Part shown: positions 48,660 to 59,707 of the stretch, one piece after another
How positions within the stretch are numbered: the stretch's first letter is position 1
How the letters are laid out: every line of letters begins with the position of its first letter
Source of the DNA: Siphonodentalium dalli
Taxonomy: Eukaryota > Mollusca > Scaphopoda > Gadilida > Siphonodentaliidae
DNA: 64,000 bases
Direction of reading: 5' to 3'
NCBI GenBank assembly: GCA_032622095.1
Contig: CP136065.1
Coordinates: 59,947,094 to 60,011,093, forward strand
Made by a program: the position numbers and the translations under genes
Notes under the pieces: model-generated
Seen by the model: only the letters and a program-made list of their open reading frames with translations
The model's database searches: none
Told to the model about the DNA's origin: nothing

Positions 48660-50655
48660 GGTCTTGTATTGTGTAGATGAAATTAGTTTCAAACATTTCA
48701 CCAATAAATGAGGGCTGCAGGGTGTGCCGATGGATTCAAATTTGAAATCCAAGATGCTACTGGCAGCCAAGTTTTATAACAAATTTCGGAAATAATAATA
48801 ATAAAATAATCGATGGCTCCAATCTGGATGTCACCCCGAAGTTTCATATGGAGTTTGGTGACTGGCGATTAGATTAGGGGTGTGGCCTGTAGGGTGTGCC
48901 GAAGGATTTGATCGTGAAAGAGTAAAATCCAGGATGGCCGCTGGCAGCCTAGTCCAAGTCTGCTCGTACTAAAACCAGCTAAGATATATTGGAAAAGCGA
49001 AATGGTGTTTTTAATGCGAGAACATCCCGTTACCATGTGTATGACATGGTTTATGTGTTAGTGACCAGCTCACACCAAACCACAATGAAATGTAATCAAA
49101 TATCACAATTGCGACAATAAACGGGTTTATTCCGTAGAAGACATGATATTTGTTCTGAACACCAAATCAGTTGTCAATTGAAGTCGGCAATTTAATGTGA
49201 AAAGAGACATGAAACGCATATTTATAAAAGAAATCAATTAACCTCACGAAGTTACATCGATATATTCCAGCGAAAATATTCTAGCAATCGCAAGGTAAAA
49301 ATAAAAAAACCAGGTGGTTGTAAATTTAATTCATTTTATCACGTATACTGTACCGGGTAATTTGTAATAGTGGTGGGATATATTAACACGACGTGTTTGA
49401 ATAAGGGTCCGTTCGATTGTGATGGTTGTACTCGATTGGCGACATAGATGCCGAACTTAACCGATTACATTGCGGAACACTTCGGCTTTCAGTTAAAAAA
49501 ACAAACGTAAACAAACCGATGTTAGTCCTAATAAACCGGAATATGATATGTCCAATTTAGCATGCAAGTTGGAATATTTTACACCATTATGACCATAATA
49601 TGTCACTCTTTATGATATATATTAACATCAAGTATTGTTTTGTCAGGTAAAATTGTGCAAAATAGACTGCAACTCGTGTCATACAAATGGTAACGAGACG
49701 TTCTCGTACTAAAACAGCATTTCGCTTTCCCAATATCGTAGCTGGTTTAGTACGAGAGGACTTGGACTACTGGCAGTCATGTTTTTCAAAGAATTTCGGA
49801 AACATTGGATGGCTCCCATCTAGATATCCGCATGAAAGTTTGGTGACCATCGGATGAGGGATGTGGCATGTAGGGTGTGCCGAAGGATTTAGTTATGCAA
49901 CAAGTTAAATCCAAGATGGCCGCTGACAGCCATGTTTTTCTACGAATTTCGCAAAAAATCGATGGCTCCAATCTAGAAGTCACCCTGCAGATCCACATGC
50001 ATATTGTTTGGTGATGATCGGATGACGGATATAGTCTGAATGTTGTACCAAAGGATTTAGTCATGTAAAGAGTAAAATCCAATATGGCTCCCGGCGGCCA
50101 CGTTTTTCATCGAAATTATTCAAATTCGATGACTCCCATCTAGAGGTGATCCAATAAATACGGGCGACAGGCTGTGCCGATGGATTGAAATTTGAAATCT
50201 ATAAGATGGCTGCTATGGGCCATGTTTTTAAACGAAATTCGGAAATAATCGATGGCTCCTATCTAGAGGTCACCCCGAAGATTCAAATGAAGTTTTATGA
50301 CGATCGGATGAGAGATGTGACATGTATGATTTAGTAATACAAAGCGTAAAATCCAAGAAGGCTGCTATTGGCCATGTTTTTTCAATGAAATTCAGAAAAG
50401 TTTGATCTAGGGGTGATCCTAATCAATAGTTGTCGGGAGATCGTCCCGAACTAATATGTCACGAGGAAATCATAGTGAATTCCTAATCATGCCTGCAAAT
50501 TAAAACATTTCTCCGATACATGCGGCTGTAGTGTGTGCCGATCAGCCGATGGATTTTTAAAACGAATTTCGGAAAAAAATAGATAGTTCCCATCTGGAGG
50601 TCACCACGAGGACCCGTAGGATGTGTTAACCTGTAGGGTGAGCCAAAGATCAAGC
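48660..50655. repeat. Tandem array of a 150-210-bp repeat (GGGTGTGCCGA type)
   Basis: Units carry GTAGGGTGTGCCGAAGGATT, AAATCCAAGATGGCCGCTG, CAGCCATGTTTTT and ATCGATGGCTCC.ATCTAGA. The array is split by the TA-flanked element at 48952-49767; the flanking halves GCCGCTGGCAGCC and ACTGGCAGTCATG resume the unit. Confidence 0.8.
48952..49767. mobile_element. TA-flanked TIR element (816 bp)
   Basis: Ends GTCCAAGTCTGCTCGTACTA and its complement TAGTACGAGAGGACTTGGAC, bounded by TA on both sides. There is no transposase frame. It is a shorter relative of the element at 57860-59222; the TA target is typical of Tc1/mariner-like transposition (inference). Confidence 0.85.
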
Positions 50656-50706
50656 TCGACCAGCGTGCGAGGGGACTCAACTCTGCCTTGCAGCTTGAAA
50701 TCTCAC

Positions 50707-50790
50707 CTCGGGTATAGTCACGGTGTATGGCAGGCTCTGGAACACGGGTGCCACATCGGGTACATCCTCAACAATGAGGCTCACTCTGGA
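50707..50790 (-). CDS. Cadherin exon E7: inter-repeat linker
   Basis: An 84-bp exon, phase 0-0, encoding SRVSLIVEDVPDVAPVF followed by QSLPYTVTIPE. It spans the end of one repeat, the calcium-binding linker (EDVPDVAPVF, a variant of DxNDNAPxF) and the first strand and Glu of the next repeat. Acceptor CCGTTACAG, donor GTGAGA. Only 15 intronic bases separate the exon from the end of a 216-bp hairpin element on its upstream side, so the branch point must lie at or in that element. Confidence 0.95.
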
Positions 50791-50805
50791 CTGTAACGGT
50801 AAATT

Positions 50806-51021
50806 ACAGTAATGCCCTAAATAATCGACTCCTTAACCACAGCAGAATTATGGGGAAGTTTTCAGGATTTAGTCGGAAATATGGCTTGTTGCCATTCATC
50901 GGAAAGCTCTCACTGAGAGCTTTCCGATGAATGGCAACAAGCCATATTTCCGACAAATACCTGAAAAATTACACATAGTTCTGCTGTGGTTAAGGAGTCG
51001 ATTATTTAGGGCATTACTGTA
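50806..51021. repeat. Hairpin element abutting the E7 acceptor
   Basis: 216-bp almost perfect inverted repeat with ends ACAGTAATGCCCTAAATAAT and its complement. The centre at about 50914 joins GGAAAGCTCTCAC to TGAGAGCTTTCC. It ends 15 nt from the E7 3' splice site. Confidence 0.93.
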
Positions 51022-51118
51022 TACTAAATCGTAAAAAGTTTTAATAAAACGGAAACTGAATATTTGTATAATATGTATGTAACCAAGAAAAACCGATATA
51101 CAGATAAAACACACATAC

Positions 51119-51172
51119 CACTAAGATACCTGAACGAATTTCAAAATTTCCAACGATTATGTCAATATTCTG
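51119..51172 (-). CDS. Cadherin exon E6 with tandem (NAGNAG) acceptor
   Basis: A 54-bp exon, phase 0-0, reading QNIDIIVGNFEIRSGILV and joining E7 in frame to complete the penultimate strands of a repeat. The acceptor is CAGCAG, so two 3' splice sites three bases apart could include or skip the first Gln. The chosen donor is GTATGT at 51118; an earlier GTATCT donor would leave the frame in phase 1, which does not match E7. Confidence 0.75.
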
Positions 51173-51264
51173 CTGGAAAATAAAAGATAAATTGTTCATT
51201 ATAATTCGTCGTGCTCTTCATACGGTTCTCTTCGTTTCTGTGTCTAATGGTGTTGGTGTGCCAT

Positions 51265-51880
51265 ACGTAACAAGAAAACCATAGTCAGAAATGGTAACGC
51301 CCCCAAGATCATATTATTAGCCATAAATATAAATTATAATATAAAATATATTGGTTACATTAATGCACCGCCTCAGAATTCCGTTAAAACAACTAATCCT
51401 TCAAATTATTACAAAAAACTACGGCTTATTACTGCAGGTTTTTCATTCACCAAACCAGAAAGCTTCTAAATGCGGATAAAAAAAATTGTTTTCCCGCCAT
51501 AAAATCTTCAAGTGTGCATGGCCCAGCCATTGTTCATACATAAACATCGAACGCAATTAACGCGGTCATAATAGTTACACACTGCAACTATAAGACATCC
51601 AGCGAATACACACCCCACGAAAACCCGAAATTTGTTGTCCTGCGAGATATCCCATCGCTATAGCTCAATTGGACACGGCCAGATTAGCCTTCTAAAACAA
51701 TAAAGCTTCTCAAATCATCGGCATAGTCAGTAGAACTTTCACGAACTTGGACATTCCAACTACAGCTTTTACCGGACTCGGGGTCGCAGTACAACTTTAA
51801 CGCATCCCAAAATAACCGGAAAAAAACAATTATCTATTTATAAAATCCCCATGGGACCACAGATTTCTAAAATTATACAC
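51265..51880. repeat. Dispersed repeat shared with 6.5-7.9 kb
   Basis: Contains AGTCAGAAATGGTAACGCC (inverted relative to 6617) and TTACTGCAGGTTTTTCATTC, CGCAATTAACGCGGTCATAA (direct relative to 7465 and 7693). A short match to 3485-3500 (ACACCGGTGGCGTTAA) is at 51879. Confidence 0.65.
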
Positions 51881-52160
51881 CGGTGGCGTTAATAATATTG
51901 ATCCTCTCCCCAATAGCCTCATGCATTTATGTGAGAACTAACGGATTGTTCTCTGAAGTATCCCATACAGCTGGCATACTTGCATGGGCATAATTATTAT
52001 CCGCACCCAGTCTATTTTTGCAACTTTTAATTGTTACACTTTCCAAAACAGCGAAATTTCGCTGCATGTGCATTGATGAAGTGTATATTTCTATTTATAT
52101 ATTTTTTCCAAATAATAACAAACGCTACTAAAATTGGATTCGATAAGTCTGGTTACATAC

Positions 52161-52217
52161 GTCAAAACTTGCTGTGCCGTCCGTCGTTCTGAACCACAGC
52201 CATCTTTGGATTGGTTC
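52161..52217 (-). CDS. Cadherin exon E5: FRTTDGTASFD strand
   Basis: Fifty-seven bases between GTCTTTTCCAG and the strong donor GTATGT, phase 0-0, coding 19 residues from EPIQRWLWF to TASFD. This matches the F.I....G.I.. segment in the middle of a cadherin repeat. The first half of that repeat (the Y.V.IPE strand and the DxD segment) should lie between E4 and this exon, but I could not find it in the 1.5 kb available. Confidence 0.78.
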
Positions 52218-52355
52218 CTGGAAAAGACACCAAATATGGCCGTTTTCATTTTTCATATTTAGCTGATTATATATTATGTTACAACCCGAACAACAAACTC
52301 TATGAATACATATTGCATACCCTATTCCGATATGTATATTACATGTACATGTATA

Positions 52356-52462
52356 GGATAATGGCTGAAAACTGTACATTATTTCAGGGAATGGATCGAT
52401 CGAGGCCGTAGGCCGAGATCGTTTCATTCGCTGAAATAATGTACAATTTTCAGCTATTATCT
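52356..52462. repeat. Hairpin element
   Basis: GATAATGGCTGAAAACTGTA and CATTATTTCAG pair with CTGAAATAATG and TACAATTTTCAGCTATTATC. Confidence 0.85.
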
Positions 52463-53221
52463 GACTTAAAACATGGCCGAGTCCATGTGTTTGATGCGTC
52501 ACCTCTTATCAGAATGGATTAACCCAAAATTGGGTCAAGTTGGGCCCTATCCAATCGCGTTAATGGACTGGCAGTACCCCATTGCGTTTCCGACCGTGGG
52601 ATGAACACGACGTACCGATAATGAGCTCCTTCTGTGCTAGATTTACGAATATCATCGGGAGTTTTGCCCTTAGATGTCGGCATTTGTATTAAATTATTTA
52701 TGCGGCATATTTCGGATTTTGCGGAGAATTATACATTGGATGGCAGATGGGGGCGAGCGGTATGCATACTCGGAGATTTGGCGATCTTGTATAGTTTGAG
52801 ATCGCGGGTAATACTGAAATTCGAAGGACTACATTTACATGTAAATTACTATATCATAGTTTAGGTTTTATCGTGAGGGTGTGCTATAACATGCCACCCG
52901 GGAACGGAATTAGAATGGAGACATTTTAATAATTGAAAATTAAATGGCTATTCATGAAACGACATGCCTGCAATTTGAAGTTATACACACTCCCCTCACA
53001 TTCCAACCGAGTGACGGGACTCTCTCTATATATATATAGGTCTATCCCTAAGTCTGTCATATTTAAGCAATCAATAAGAGCCATATTATACTTGAAAACT
53101 ATTGTCTATATATAGCTACGTGCATTATGGTATCATACATGCAAGTCATATACAATGAAATCGTCCACAGTAAAGTATAACCGTTAAAATCATTAAGTTG
53201 GATATTGAATAATTCTTTTTA

Positions 53222-53650
53222 TTACATGATCCTACCCTTATTCCATTCAATAAACCCATTCTATAAATTGTTATATTAAACGTTCGTTTAATAACAGGAA
53301 ATAGTGCCAGGTGACATTTGACTTCCGGTGTGTCGTCTGTTTACATTCCATACGCTATGTCTCAAAATACTATGGCTTCCAATATTTTTCCAACAAACTA
53401 TAATGACCGAAGAGTTTGAAAAGTTATGTCATTAATTATACGTCATTAAATACGACAAGGAGTCTTTATTTATCTGGGACCATTTCTTTACGCGGTCAAA
53501 CAACTCATAGTTAAGTGAAACGTCATCGCATGCCTTATAGAAGCCGATGTTAGTTTCGCGTCCCATTTGTTGATTTAACTATGTTTTGTCATGGTTTTGG
53601 GTCAATGTAATAAATAGAATCTACAACTCGTCCAGTAAATTATATTTTAA
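53222..53650. repeat. Dispersed repeat (family E), second copy
   Basis: About 85-90% similar by eye to 36158-36560, lacking the terminal hairpin. Confidence 0.8.
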
Positions 53651-53747
53651 ATATATATATCTATATATATATAGGTTTTTTTTAAACAAATGTGTTTTTG
53701 TGTTGTTTTGTTTAATAAAATGTTTTTAAATCAAAATTTTGAAAGAC

Positions 53748-53798
53748 TAATGCCGTTATAACATCCACCAGGTTTAAGGTTGAAATCCGTCCATGGGT
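53748..53798 (-). CDS. Possible cadherin exon E4 (end of repeat)
   Basis: An excellent acceptor (TTTTTCTTCCAG) opens a frame reading THGRISTLNLVDVITALVF, which lines up with the strand and linker of exon E7 (SRVSLIVEDVPDVAPVF). The separating intron is only 60 bp and in frame, so reading straight through from E3 is also possible. No convincing donor is visible; the low coordinate is the last weak GT (GTCTTT) before a stop codon a few codons on. The canonical calcium residues of the linker are degraded (VDVITA instead of DVND-AP), so this may be a decayed exon. Confidence 0.35.
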
Positions 53799-53858
53799 CT
53801 GGAAGAAAAATCCGGACAGACAGACATACACAACCCACTCTTTTATATATACATATAC

Positions 53859-53879
53859 CTGTCGGTCATCTCCGCCCAT
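53859..53879 (-). CDS. Possible cadherin microexon E3 (MGGDDRQ)
   Basis: Twenty-one bases between a CAACATTCAG acceptor behind a long T tract and a GTATAT donor, phase 0-0. The frame reads Met-Gly-Gly-Asp-Asp-Arg-Gln, which fits the acidic turn before the last strand of a cadherin repeat. If the alternative acceptor at 53914 (TTGCAG) is used the exon extends to 53913 and adds residues ending YNCNIQ, which match the position of the strand better, but the entry phase (2) would then not fit E2. An unseen exon between E2 and E3 could resolve this. Confidence 0.35.
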
Positions 53880-54100
53880 CTGAATGTTGCAGTTGTAAAT
53901 AAAAAAAATGGTGCTGCAACGTATATTAAACACATCGAAATGACTATCGTTAAATGCAGTGTTGTAAATTAAATTGTGTTATTGTTCTTATAATAGACTC
54001 ACTCTTTTAATCATCGAATCCGAAATAGATATCCTGATTTGTCATTGTTGAGGACTCGCTACGCAACCATGCGCTGAATACAATTCGCTAAACAGATTAT

Positions 54101-54393
54101 CACTCAACTTGTTGAGTGCAAGCCTTGAAATAGTGTGCCTCTCATTTGCAGAATGAGGTCCACAGAGTGTGAATTTAGTGATGCTACCCCGCATAGCGGG
54201 CTAGCATAACCAAATTCACCCTCTGGGAACCTCATTCTGCTGAGGTGTAAGCAGAATGAGGTTCCCAGAGGGTGAATTTGGTGATGCTAGCCCGCTATGC
54301 GGGGTAGCATCACTAAATTCACCCTCTGGGGACCTCATTCTGCAAATGACAGGCACACTATTTCAAGGGTTGCTTGTTGAGTGGAAGTTTTAG
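54101..54393. repeat. Long near-perfect hairpin between E2 and E3
   Basis: The arms 54101-54241 and 54250-54393 pair nearly throughout (CCTTGAAATAGTGTGCCT with its complement; CATTTGCAGAATGAGG; ACCCCGCATAGCGGGCTAGC). The 8-base loop TGAGGTGT is close to a perfect turn. It has no coding potential. Confidence 0.93.
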
Positions 54394-54947
54394 TCAACGA
54401 AATGTTCAGGGTAGCCTATAGTCAGACGATTATCTATCGCCATATCCTAAAGACCGAAGCTAGATATATACAGCTTTTCAAATTATATGTCTGCGAAGAC
54501 AGTTTGATAAGGATGTTGGTTTGTAGGTGTGTGGTACCAGGGAAATATCGTACGCAGGACACTGTGTATAAGAATAGACCCACAACGGAAGAGCAGTTCA
54601 AACTATACATGTATACTTCGTCCGGTGTATGCATGTAAAAGGAAAGCTATATGGTCATATAAAAGAGTGTATAAGTATAGAGATGAAAATTGACGGAATA
54701 ATTATTCGTTCGCGAACCCTGAGTGCGCACTCATGCAGGAGAGAACATTATACTTCCATCGGTTGAAAATAACATGCCACGTCGACCGATGTATAAGATT
54801 CGGTCACTTGCACAATCCATACAGTTCACAAATTCATATAAACGTGGTGTAATGCAATAAATATTCTATCTATTATCTATATAGTATCCAGCTATAGGCT
54901 TGAGTCGTGCATTATATGGACTCCGATTCGGATTCCGAGATACATAC

Positions 54948-55120
54948 ATAATCAGCATCCAGAATTGTTGCTAACACGACATCCACTTGTATGTTGAGTC
55001 CTATCACCACACGATTGGTAATGTTCACTAACCGATCTGTTTCCTGCTGGTTGGTAATAATATCCAGGCCGACAACGCCGGCATCCGGGTCCGTCGCCGT
55101 GAGTCTGGTGACGATTACAC
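54948..55120 (-). CDS. Cadherin exon E2: repeat core with DPD motif
   Basis: A 173-bp exon between acceptor TTGAACAG and donor GTATGT, entering in phase 1 (two leftover bases) and leaving in phase 0. It joins E1 to give an unbroken repeat: AIG-VIVTRLTATDPDAG, carrying the calcium-site Asp-Pro-Asp, then two N-glycosylation candidates (NITN and nearby) and a closing LDAD resembling the LDRE-type motif of cadherins. The codon use is GC-richer than the flanking intron, as in the other exons. It lacks the last strands of the repeat, which should follow in the next exons. Confidence 0.85.
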
Positions 55121-56807
55121 CTGTTCAAATAAATGGTCCAACAAGACAATAGTGCAAAGCCATGACCCCCATGCACCGCTCAATGTTAAATGTCTATGGG
55201 TATGTATCGTCTAAATGGAGGACACATTGATGAAACCCATCGTATATATATGAGTGCATAACCTTATTGGTCTGTCATAATATGGATGTACTTCTAACAC
55301 TGTCCTATTGGAAAATCATTCCTTTAATAGAATAAATAAGCATCACAATTCATAAATTAAATGTAATCCTGTTTTTGTGAAGAATACCGCAGACAGGGAG
55401 CATATTTTGGTACTTCGGACATACTGGAACTTAGTTATACTATGAATAGTTCAAATGACATCAATGCACTCAAATTCATTAGAATGACCACATTGTTCTA
55501 TGTGACATAAATGTTAGGATAATTATCACTTAGAACAAACAAGATAATCTCACAGGTCTGCATCTTAACAGGACATCTTGGAATTCAGAGAGCATATGAC
55601 ATATAATTGTTCTATGTACGCTAACCCAGATAATATACTATGCGATGCATTTTTTTCATTTCAACTAAGGTTTTGTCTAACGTTGGTATGTATGTCGGAA
55701 TTTGGTCAACTGGAGCGTTGACATGACACCATGTCATCCCCTATAAACCCGAAACCGACTAACTTGACACTGGCTCCGAAACGGAGGACACTATGTATTC
55801 TAGTCATTTAGACTTGATTTTGAAGTGAACCAAGAACAAATAGCACTAAGCTGTTTTTGATGTAAAAAGCGCTTTGGGGAAAATTTTCTACAACTCTTTG
55901 AAATAGGGTCATATTTATGGTTTTTATGTCTATTTTGTTGCTTGTGATTGTGACTATACCCATACAATAACATATCCAAAATCCCCATGAATCCCGGGAT
56001 GGGAAAAATCGTCATTTTTGGGTCAAAAGACAAGAATATGTAAAAAAATAAAAATGGTGAAATTGGAATCTTGTTAGTCAACACATCTGCCGACTACAAA
56101 CGTCGAGTTCCTTGACTACAACATATGACCACACAATAACATATCCTAAATTGTTATGCGTTTAATGGATGGAAAGTCGTTATATTTAGATAAACAAATG
56201 CAAAAACAAAAACAAAACATGTGAGAAAATTATGAAAATTGGAATTTTATTCCGGGAACACGGTCCCCCAGGATTATAATTAATCCATTTTTGTTTTGTT
56301 CGTTAGGATGTGTGCTCAAACTATTTCGACTTTGAAAGATGTCCGTGTATGTAACATGTCATATGGTGGCCAAGATAGCCTCATTTTCCGGGAGTATATA
56401 CCCGCTCACATCAATGTTATAAATGTGACAGAAAACTGCCTCTTGTTGCCATGGCATAATTATGCCCGTCATTTCATGCAAAATTTGACTGCAAAAATCC
56501 AAAATGGCGGGCAAAATGGCAAACGGAAGTGTATAGTAACATGGTATTCCATTTATACGAAATCTATAGGCGTAAATGTCTATAGTTGTGCCACCATATA
56601 TTATGTCCGATAACAGTAAGTCATAGCCCGACGATTTGTCAATTCGGTGTTTTAAAATGTTTCAAAATGACGGCGAAAATTGCGATCGGAAGCCAACAAT
56701 TGAAGTGTGTTTGTTGATTTTTCACTAAATCTTCACATATCGAATAAATTGAATAAGTTGATAACCAATAAGTAGTGATATATGCAATCAATGCCCATCA
56801 TACTAGT
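55121..56807. other. Intron sequence, nothing firm
   Basis: A diverged duplicate pair at about 55925-56090 and 56130-56255 (ACAATAACATATCC..AA, AAAATCGTCAT or AAAGTCGTTAT). No exon was found between E1 and E2. Confidence 0.4.
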
Positions 56808-59703
56808 TTCCAAAACCACTAACTGGTCTCATAATACATCAAATGAGTGTCCCAAACCACATAACGTGTGTATCAAACCATATACAGAGTTACAAATCAC
56901 CCACATATGATGCAAGACTAAAATGTGAGTATCCAAATCCATACGACAGGAGCCCCAAATCCAAATATTGTCCCAAACTTCCGAAAGAGTGTCCCCTGTA
57001 GCCCACCCGAAGAGTTTCCTTAACCAGCCAGATATAATGCCTACAACCATAGGCAAATAGTATCCAATCCACACATATAGTACCCCAAACCATGCATCCC
57101 AAACACCCAAATGAGTTCTCAATCCACCGATTAATGTCCCAACAAATTCAAGGAATGTTCCAAACCACACTGATAGTTCCACAAATTATACAACTGGTGT
57201 TCCAAACCACCCAGGTTATGCCCCAAGCCACACAACAGGTATATCAAACTACCCAATTAGTGTCATTAGCCATCCAATGAGTGCCCCAAACCATACAACT
57301 TCCGCGCAACGAGTGAGTCAAACCATTCAGTGAACGCCCAAAGCCACACAAAGAGTGTCACAAACAATACAGTGGTTCTGTGTATCAGAAACCCCATAAA
57401 GAGTGTCATTTTGTACCTCATGCCACACATCTAGTTGCCCTGGCCATCTGGGTAGTGCCCTATGTCATACAACATGTGTCCAACACCACTCAATTGTCGT
57501 CTCAATCGATTCAACTAGTGTCCCAAATGGCCCAAATCAGTGTCCCAAATCCAACCAATTGGTGTCCCAAACTATCCAACGGCTGTCACAAGCCACACAG
57601 CCGGTGACCCAAACCCAAACCATAAAACTAGTATCACAAACCATCAAATGAGTCCCCAACCCATCCACCAGGCGTCACAAAACATCTACGAAATGTCATC
57701 TCAAAACTTTCAAATAGTGTACACACCCTCCATTATTCCAGACCAAACGAGTGTTCCAAACCATCCAATGAGTTTACCAAACCATGGGACACTCGTTGGA
57801 TGGTTTGAGATATTCGATGGGTGGTTTTCTACACTAGTGTGTGACACTCATTATATGTAGTCCAAGTCTTCTCGTACTAAAACCAGCTAAGATATTGGGA
57901 TGGCGAGATGCTGGATTTAGTCCGAGCCCGCTTGCATAGGCTTCTTATAACATGACTTACGCCCAGGATCTGTGGCGGGAATTTGTGGTGTATTTTACTC
58001 GATTTAACTAACAAATCAATACATGTTGCTATATACATCGGAAAGAGTGACATCTTATGGCCATAATGGTGTATAATAATCTAAATTTAATGTTAGATTA
58101 CACATAGAATATTCCGGTTGATTGCCACAAACATCGCTTTGTTTCTCGTTTGTTTACGTTTTAACTGAAAGCCGAAGTGGTCCGAATAACTTCGGCATAA
58201 TCCGCTGTTTGTTCTGGGTATTTCTAGTTTCCGTTTCTATATATAGCGCGGGATTTTCCGAACAAAATGGCGAAAACCGATCGCCCCAAAGTCCAGTTTC
58301 CTATGTGCTTTGAGAACAATTCCCGCACTAAAAACTTAATGACATAATGGAGGATCAGAACGGTAGTTTTGTTGACAATTTTCGCAAGCAACTTGTCAAA
58401 ATTGGAGCAAATTAGAACTCCTGTGTCTGACTTGCCATGCGTGTGATGTGCATTTTGACATTTGTGTTGATAAAATAATCGGAGAACCGAATCACACAGT
58501 TTCGAAATATAGTTCTTCCGTTTTAGTGGACTTTTCAAACTTAAGGTTCAAATTTTATACACATTTTGTTTGATTTTTTGTGTGCTTAACAAGAGTAGTA
58601 TATTGCCATGTTCGCTTAGTATATATCTTAATTTCGCGGAAGTCCACCAAATGTGGGTGAAATGTAGCACCATATAAGGCATATTATTTATTCTAATGCT
58701 CGTTGTGTTTACACTGTTTTAAACTTTGAGAGGGTTGTAATTCCCGTAATTTATTTAATGTATTACATTTATATCTCCAATGTTTAATTAATCTATTTAT
58801 TTTTTTATTTATTGACACACATAATTACGATTACAATGGAGAATTCATCGTAATTTGCGTTGTTAGTCCAAAATCTACGGAATATTTTCAACGGAAAATG
58901 CCGAACACAGTTCGCGAGGTCAACTGAGTTCGCATACTTTAAAAAAATTGTAAACATTGCGGTAAATGTCTCTTTTCGCATTAAATTACCGCTTTCAATT
59001 CACAACTGATGTGGGTTTCAGATGAAATAGCATGTCTTCTGCGGAAAATATCCGTTTATTGTCGCAATTGTGATATTTTATTTCATATAATTGTGGTTTT
59101 ATTTGAGCGGGTCACTAACGCTTAAGTCATGTTATAAGAAGCCTATGCAAGCGGGCTCGGACTAAATCCAGCATCTCGCCATCCCAATATCTTAGCTGGT
59201 TTTAGTACGAGAAGACTTGAACTAATTATATGGTGTGGGACATTCAGGGGGTGGTTTGAAACACTACTTGAATATGTTTAGACACTACTATCGGTTTAAG
59301 TCAATCGTCGTGTTGCTTGTGACACTTACTCGATGGTTATGGACACTCATTGGTTGGTTTGGGACACCCATTGGGTGGTTTGGGGAAATAAATTGATGGT
59401 TGGTTTGAGACACTCATTGGGTGGTTTGTGACACCACGTCCATGCTTGATTTGGGATATTATGTGGGTGGCATACGTGTATATATGACAATCAGATGGTA
59501 TGGAACACTCATTTGGCGGGTTTGGGCACGATTTGGATGGTTTGGTACCCCAGTTGGATGGATTTGGGATACTTATTATGTGATTCGCGACACAAGTTGG
59601 CTGATTTGGGACGCCAGTTCTATTGACTGTGACACTCGTCTGTTGGTTTGGTATACTATTAAGAATGGGGTTCGAGACACCAGTTAGCATGATTAGTCGA
59701 AAC
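56808..59703. mobile_element. Foldback 'ladder' of CCAAACCATCCAAT units, split by another element
   Basis: From 56808 to about 57785 the plus strand repeats GTGTCCCAAACCATCCAATGA-like units of 20-28 bp. From 57786 the complement appears (GGACACTCGTTGGATGGTTT) and continues, after the insertion at 57860-59222, to 59703. Both ends carry CACTAACTGGT-like phrases. The foldback is asymmetric because of the insertion and deletions. Confidence 0.8.
57860..59222. mobile_element. TA-flanked TIR element (1363 bp) nested in the ladder
   Basis: Terminal inverted repeats of about 100 bp, nearly identical (GTCCAAGTCTTCTCGTACTA, CCAGCTAAGATATTGGGATG, CTTGCATAGGCTTCTTATAA), bounded by TA. The near identity of the arms implies recent insertion or arm conversion. 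No transposase frame. Confidence 0.9.
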
Positions 59704-59707
59704 TTGA

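Noticed and set aside
52519-52683. 54-codon minus-strand ORF (MPTSKGKTPDD...)
   Set aside because: Protein-like text, but no splice sites, no cadherin features and no recognised family. Too short to support.
56829-57182. 117-codon minus-strand Trp/Gly-rich ORF
   Set aside because: Translation of the CCAAACCATCC ladder units.
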